Source of the DNA: Halovivax asiaticus JCM 14624
Lineage (GTDB): Archaea > Halobacteriota > Halobacteria > Halobacteriales > Natrialbaceae
Reading direction: 5' to 3'
DNA: 64,000 nt
NCBI RefSeq assembly: GCF_000337515.1
Contig: NZ_AOIQ01000021.1
Span: forward strand, 179,834-243,833
Positions 61,768 to 64,000 of the stretch are shown here, one piece after another. A program made the translations under genes and the position numbers. The number at the start of each line of letters is the position of its first letter. Positions within the stretch are counted from its first letter, which is position 1. The notes under the pieces were generated by a model that worked only from the letters and a program-made list of their open reading frames with translations, was not told the DNA's origin and ran no database searches.

Positions 61768-61998
61768 ATGGGGCGCTACGACTTCGACGAGCCGCGGCCG
61801 GACGACCCGTGCCCACGCTGTGGGGCAGATCTAGAACAAACCTACTGGGCGATCCTCAGGGCGGTCCACGACGGACCGTTATCCGAGCGGTATCGGGATT
61901 CGGAGAAACGGATGTGCGTGGATTGCCTTGCAGCACTCGGGAGGCTGGAGTTCGATACGGGGCGGGTGGCTGGAGGGGGTGGACAGCGGTCAGCGTGA
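61768..61998 (+). CDS. Two-CxxC small protein, locus B
   Basis: 76 residues starting MGRYDFDEPRPDDPCPRCGADL; CPRC (15-18) and CVDC (50-53) should form one zinc site. The helix between them (TYWAILRAVHDG) carries W, A and H conserved in copy A. The C-terminal tail is Gly-rich and short. Same position relative to RNA and peptide as copy A. Confidence 0.8.
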   Translation: MGRYDFDEPRPDDPCPRCGADLEQTYWAILRAVHDGPLSERYRDSEKRMCVDCLAALGRLEFDTGRVAGGGGQRSA

Positions 61999-62265
61999 GG
62001 GATCAGATAGTGAGTTTGGGTACAAGTTAGAAAAAGCCGCCTCCGAGGAAGCCTTCATCATCCCCGCCGAATTCTTCGGGCTCTTTTCCAAAGTTCTCTT
62101 TCCGTTTGTGGACGAATACGACCGTTCGTGTACGTACTCTTCTTCGGGGATCCACGCGTCAACGAGGGTTACATCCTCATCGAATAACTGCCAATCTCCG
62201 CTTATCATGGACTGACCCATATAATGGCGATTGGTTGAAGCTTTTTCGCGCACCAACTTCGACAT
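61990..62265 (-). CDS. Hypothetical 91-residue protein
   Basis: Frame from ATG 62265 (MSKLVREKASTNRHYMGQSM) through DVTLVDAWIPEEEYVHERSY to 61990. It fills the gap between the convergent two-CxxC gene and the divergent USP gene. An internal ATG at 62209 is another possible start. Base composition is lower in GC than the neighbours and no family is recognised, so this may be a real accessory gene, a remnant or chance. Confidence 0.3.
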   Translation of the reverse strand: MSKLVREKASTNRHYMGQSMISGDWQLFDEDVTLVDAWIPEEEYVHERSYSSTNGKRTLEKSPKNSAGMMKASSEAAFSNLYPNSLSDPSR

Positions 62266-62322
62266 TTCCCACCGCGTGGAAAGGGTCAAAAGTGGTTCCG
62301 CTACCCGGGACAATAGTGATGT

Positions 62323-62832
62323 ATGACACTCGTTGTTCCCTTCGATGGCTCGGCGCTCGCTGAGGCGGCACTCGTCCGTGCCACGGAGTTCGGGAACGTC
62401 TTCGACGAGGACGTCTTGGCGGTCAGTGTCATCCCGAAGGGGAACGCGGACTACGCGAGAGAACACGGCTGGATCGAACCCGACGAGGCGTTCGACATGA
62501 CAGCTGTCGTTTCGACGATCCACAGGCAAGTGATCGAGGTGTGTCCAAGTGCCAACTTCCGGCACAAGGTCGTGAGTCGATACGCGCCCGCCGGCACGAT
62601 CGCCCTTCGACTGCGGAACGTTGCGCGCGAGGAAGACGCGTCCATGGTCTTCATCGGCAGCGAAAACGCCGGCCGTCTCGTTGCTGCAGTGAGTAGCGTC
62701 GGGCGAACTGTTGCCACCGACGAATCCTACGACGTCGTCATCGTTCGACACCGACGCCCGGCCAAAATTGCCAAACTCAGGGAGGTCTCGCCGCACAAGA
62801 GCCCAAAATCTGACTTTTATCTTCCTGGCTAG
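62323..62832 (+). CDS. Universal stress protein (UspA-like)
   Basis: 169 residues beginning MTLVVPFDGSALAEAALVRATEFG, the UspA first strand and helix. The ATP-binding C-terminal loop is expected in FIGSENAGRLVAAVSSVGRTVATDESYDVVIVRH, where usual UspA has G-x2-G-x9-GS; here the Gly pattern is altered (SENAGR, SVGRTV), so nucleotide binding is uncertain. Confidence 0.85.
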   Translation: MTLVVPFDGSALAEAALVRATEFGNVFDEDVLAVSVIPKGNADYAREHGWIEPDEAFDMTAVVSTIHRQVIEVCPSANFRHKVVSRYAPAGTIALRLRNVAREEDASMVFIGSENAGRLVAAVSSVGRTVATDESYDVVIVRHRRPAKIAKLREVSPHKSPKSDFYLPG

Positions 62833-63255
62833 CTCACGACTGTGCCGGAGCGGTATTTTCACGAGGTGGAACCGGCTGCTCGTGACCCTCTCAGTTTGGG
62901 CTCGATCGGCACGATCGCGTTCGAGTGCGACATCTCCGTGACAGCGTCGAGCGACGCACTCGTCGCGTCGCTCACGGCTTCGCCGTTCGCTTTTTCGTGG
63001 CACAAAGCGCCGTGCGACGCTCCTCGCACGTTGTCGCTCGAAAAGTGGGTTGGGGCAGCGTTGAACAACGCCAAGACGTTCCGGCTCGCTCACTACGTTT
63101 GTTCACGGCTCCCGTCGGTCGCCGTTCGCTATCCGAGGCGGTCACTTCGTTCCCGCCTCGCGTTCACTCCCGGGCTGCGACTTGTCTCGTTCAACTCTTT
63201 TCACCCACGTTTCCGACGCGCAGACTCGTCACTCCATTCCTCGTTGGTGCGTCGG
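62833..63255. repeat. Palindrome-rich spacer with tRNA-end duplication
   Basis: No gene is seen in about 420 bases. It holds many short inverted repeats (TCGAGCGACGCACTCGTCGCGTCGCTC, GGCTTCGCCG, GAGGCGGTCACTTCGTTCCCGCCTC) like those at 11721-11982 and 16808-17023. The tRNA-Val end copy lies within it at 63041-63066. Confidence 0.5.
63041..63066 (-). repeat. Second copy of the tRNA-Val 3' end (att-like)
   Basis: Twenty-six bases match 63256-63281 with one difference. Read in tRNA orientation they run from GTTCAAC through the T arm and acceptor CCCCAACCCA and on to a short T run (CTTTT). The copy is 215 bases downstream of the tRNA's own 3' end. As with tRNA-Leu, no integrase lies nearby. Confidence 0.68.
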
Positions 63256-63260
63256 AAAAG

Positions 63261-63335
63261 TGGGTTGGGGCAGAGTTGAACTGCCGATCTCCTCCATGTC
63301 AAGGAGGTGTCATAACCAGACTAGACTACCAACCC
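63261..63335 (-). tRNA. tRNA-Val, anticodon GAC
   Basis: 75-nt cloverleaf on the minus strand: acceptor GGGTTGG/CCAACCC with discriminator A, D arm GTC...GAC, anticodon stem CCTCC/GGAGG with loop TTGACAT (anticodon GAC reading GUC), T stem GGCAG/CTGCC with loop TTCAACT. CCA is not encoded; a CTTTT run follows. Confidence 0.94.
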
Positions 63336-63494
63336 ATCTGGCCTGCGTTTCCCTGCACTCGATCGTAGCCCGCCCCCGTAATTGAAGGTTTCGAATCGAT
63401 CGACGGGCGTGGGTCGTTCGCACGGGGAGTTTGATCCCTGCCACTGCCGCTTCGGTGTCTCGATCGAGTCCACGCTCCGGTACGCTTAAGTTGG

Positions 63495-63510
63495 TGTACT
63501 CTTTTGTACA
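63495..63510. promoter_or_regulatory. Paired TRP-box-like sites upstream of trpD
   Basis: TGTACT (63495-63500) and TGTACA (63505-63510) are spaced 10 bases start to start, one helical turn, and lie between a CTTAAG-type TATA (about 63485-63490) and ATG 63544. TGTACA is the reported TRP-box consensus of the archaeal repressor TrpY in Methanothermobacter. Use by a haloarchaeal regulator is inferred. Confidence 0.5.
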
Positions 63511-63543
63511 TTGTAAGACAAAGACGTTCACCAGTGATTCCCT

Positions 63544-64000
63544 ATGCAGGCCCACGTCGAACGCGTCACGGACGGCATCGATCTCGATCAACGACAGGCG
63601 AGAGCGGCTGCGACGTCGCTCTTCGACGAAGCGACCGACGCCCAGATCGGCGCACTGCTGGCCGGATTGCGCGCGAAAGGCGAAACCGAGGCGGAGATCG
63701 CCGGATTTGCAGAAGGGATGCGTGAGGCCGCGCGCACGGTCAACCCGGACTGTGAAACACTCGTCGACACCTGCGGGACCGGTGGCGACGACTACGACAC
63801 GATCAACGTCTCCACGACGAGTGCGATCGTGGCCGCTGGCGCCGGGGTTCCGGTCGCTAAACACGGTAACGCCGCAGTCTCGTCGTCCTCCGGGAGCTCC
63901 GATGTCCTCCAGGAACTCGGCGTCGAGCTCCTGTCCGAGCCGGCCGCCGTGGAGGCGGCGATCGAACGCGACGGGATCGGCTACCTCCACGCGCCGGCGT
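63544..64000 (+). CDS. trpD: Anthranilate phosphoribosyltransferase, N-terminal part
   Basis: Second step of tryptophan synthesis, joining anthranilate to PRPP. ATG 63544; 152 codons are visible before the window edge. The PRPP-binding motif is VDTCGTGGDDYDTINVSTTSAIVAA near residue 77, followed by VPVAKHGNAAVSSSSGSSDVLQELGVEL. N-terminal helical domain normal. Probably the first gene of a trp operon continuing beyond the window. Confidence 0.95.
   Translation, partial: MQAHVERVTDGIDLDQRQARAAATSLFDEATDAQIGALLAGLRAKGETEAEIAGFAEGMREAARTVNPDCETLVDTCGTGGDDYDTINVSTTSAIVAAGAGVPVAKHGNAAVSSSSGSSDVLQELGVELLSEPAAVEAAIERDGIGYLHAPA

Noticed and set aside
61990-63093. 367-codon minus frame spanning the USP gene
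   Set aside because: Most of it is the shadow of the USP gene on the other strand; only its last 91 codons lie outside and were kept as a low-confidence gene.

Overview
The window is chromosomal DNA from an extremely halophilic archaeon (class Halobacteria). The supporting signs are strongly acidic, high-GC genes; haloarchaeal TATA boxes about 25-30 bases upstream of leaderless starts; an S-layer glycoprotein with a C-terminal PGF-CTERM anchor; TFB; the diadenylate cyclase DacZ; an archaeal 20S proteasome; RadB; a Grx-TrxB fusion; several UPF/DUF families typical of haloarchaea; and tRNA genes without an encoded CCA. I cannot name the genus from the sequence alone.

Layout. 1-11.7 kb: the start of an RND/MMPL exporter (cut by the window edge), valS, a small wHTH regulator, a DUF1405 membrane protein, two tandem PQQ-type beta-propeller lipoproteins, pdxS, thrB, a membrane-anchored HerA-like ATPase and a small membrane protein. 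12-15.7 kb: malic enzyme-phosphotransacetylase fusion, coaD, a TFB-like mini-protein and a 57-residue CxxC protein. 15.8-19.1 kb is an accessory islet: a VapBC pair, tRNA-Leu with a second copy of its 3' end, a 134-bp cruciform-like element, a broken wHTH gene, an RHH-RelE pair, a PIN remnant, and the first copy (A) of an RNA-peptide-zinc-finger locus. 19.6-25.5 kb: S-layer glycoprotein, a dacZ-mscS operon, and pyrimidine salvage genes (uridine phosphorylase, cytidine deaminase). 25.6-30.3 kb: poorly characterised genes (HEAT repeats, a beta-propeller protein apparently frameshifted into a DUF2262 domain).

30.4-45.9 kb is housekeeping: glmM, a divergent psmB-psmA proteasome operon, a zinc-ribbon regulator, nitronate monooxygenase-like, nnr-moaC, acylphosphatase, an MBL-fold nuclease, an OGG-type glycosylase, UPF0212/UPF0058 proteins, tfb, DUF357 and grx-trxB. 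46-60 kb: a LolA-like lipoprotein, a double VOC protein, NhaC antiporter, DRG GTPase, radB, a Tat lipoprotein, a CBS-HPF protein, a lycopene-cyclase-domain protein preceded by interleaved inverted repeats, a CAP protein, a YihY protein, a membrane protein, and a coupled ALDH-SDR pair. 61.5-64 kb: the second copy (B) of the RNA-peptide-zinc-finger locus, a USP protein, tRNA-Val with a second copy of its 3' end, and the start of trpD behind two TRP-box-like sites.

The most novel item is the repeated three-part locus (18601-19139 and 61481-61998). In each copy a TATA box stands 29 bases before an 84-nt structured RNA. The closing 10-bp stems of the two RNAs differ by two compensatory base-pair changes. 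Each RNA is followed by a 44-47 codon reading frame, and the two peptides align without gaps for 31 residues. That frame is coupled to a gene for a two-CxxC protein. I do not recognise this arrangement as a described system.
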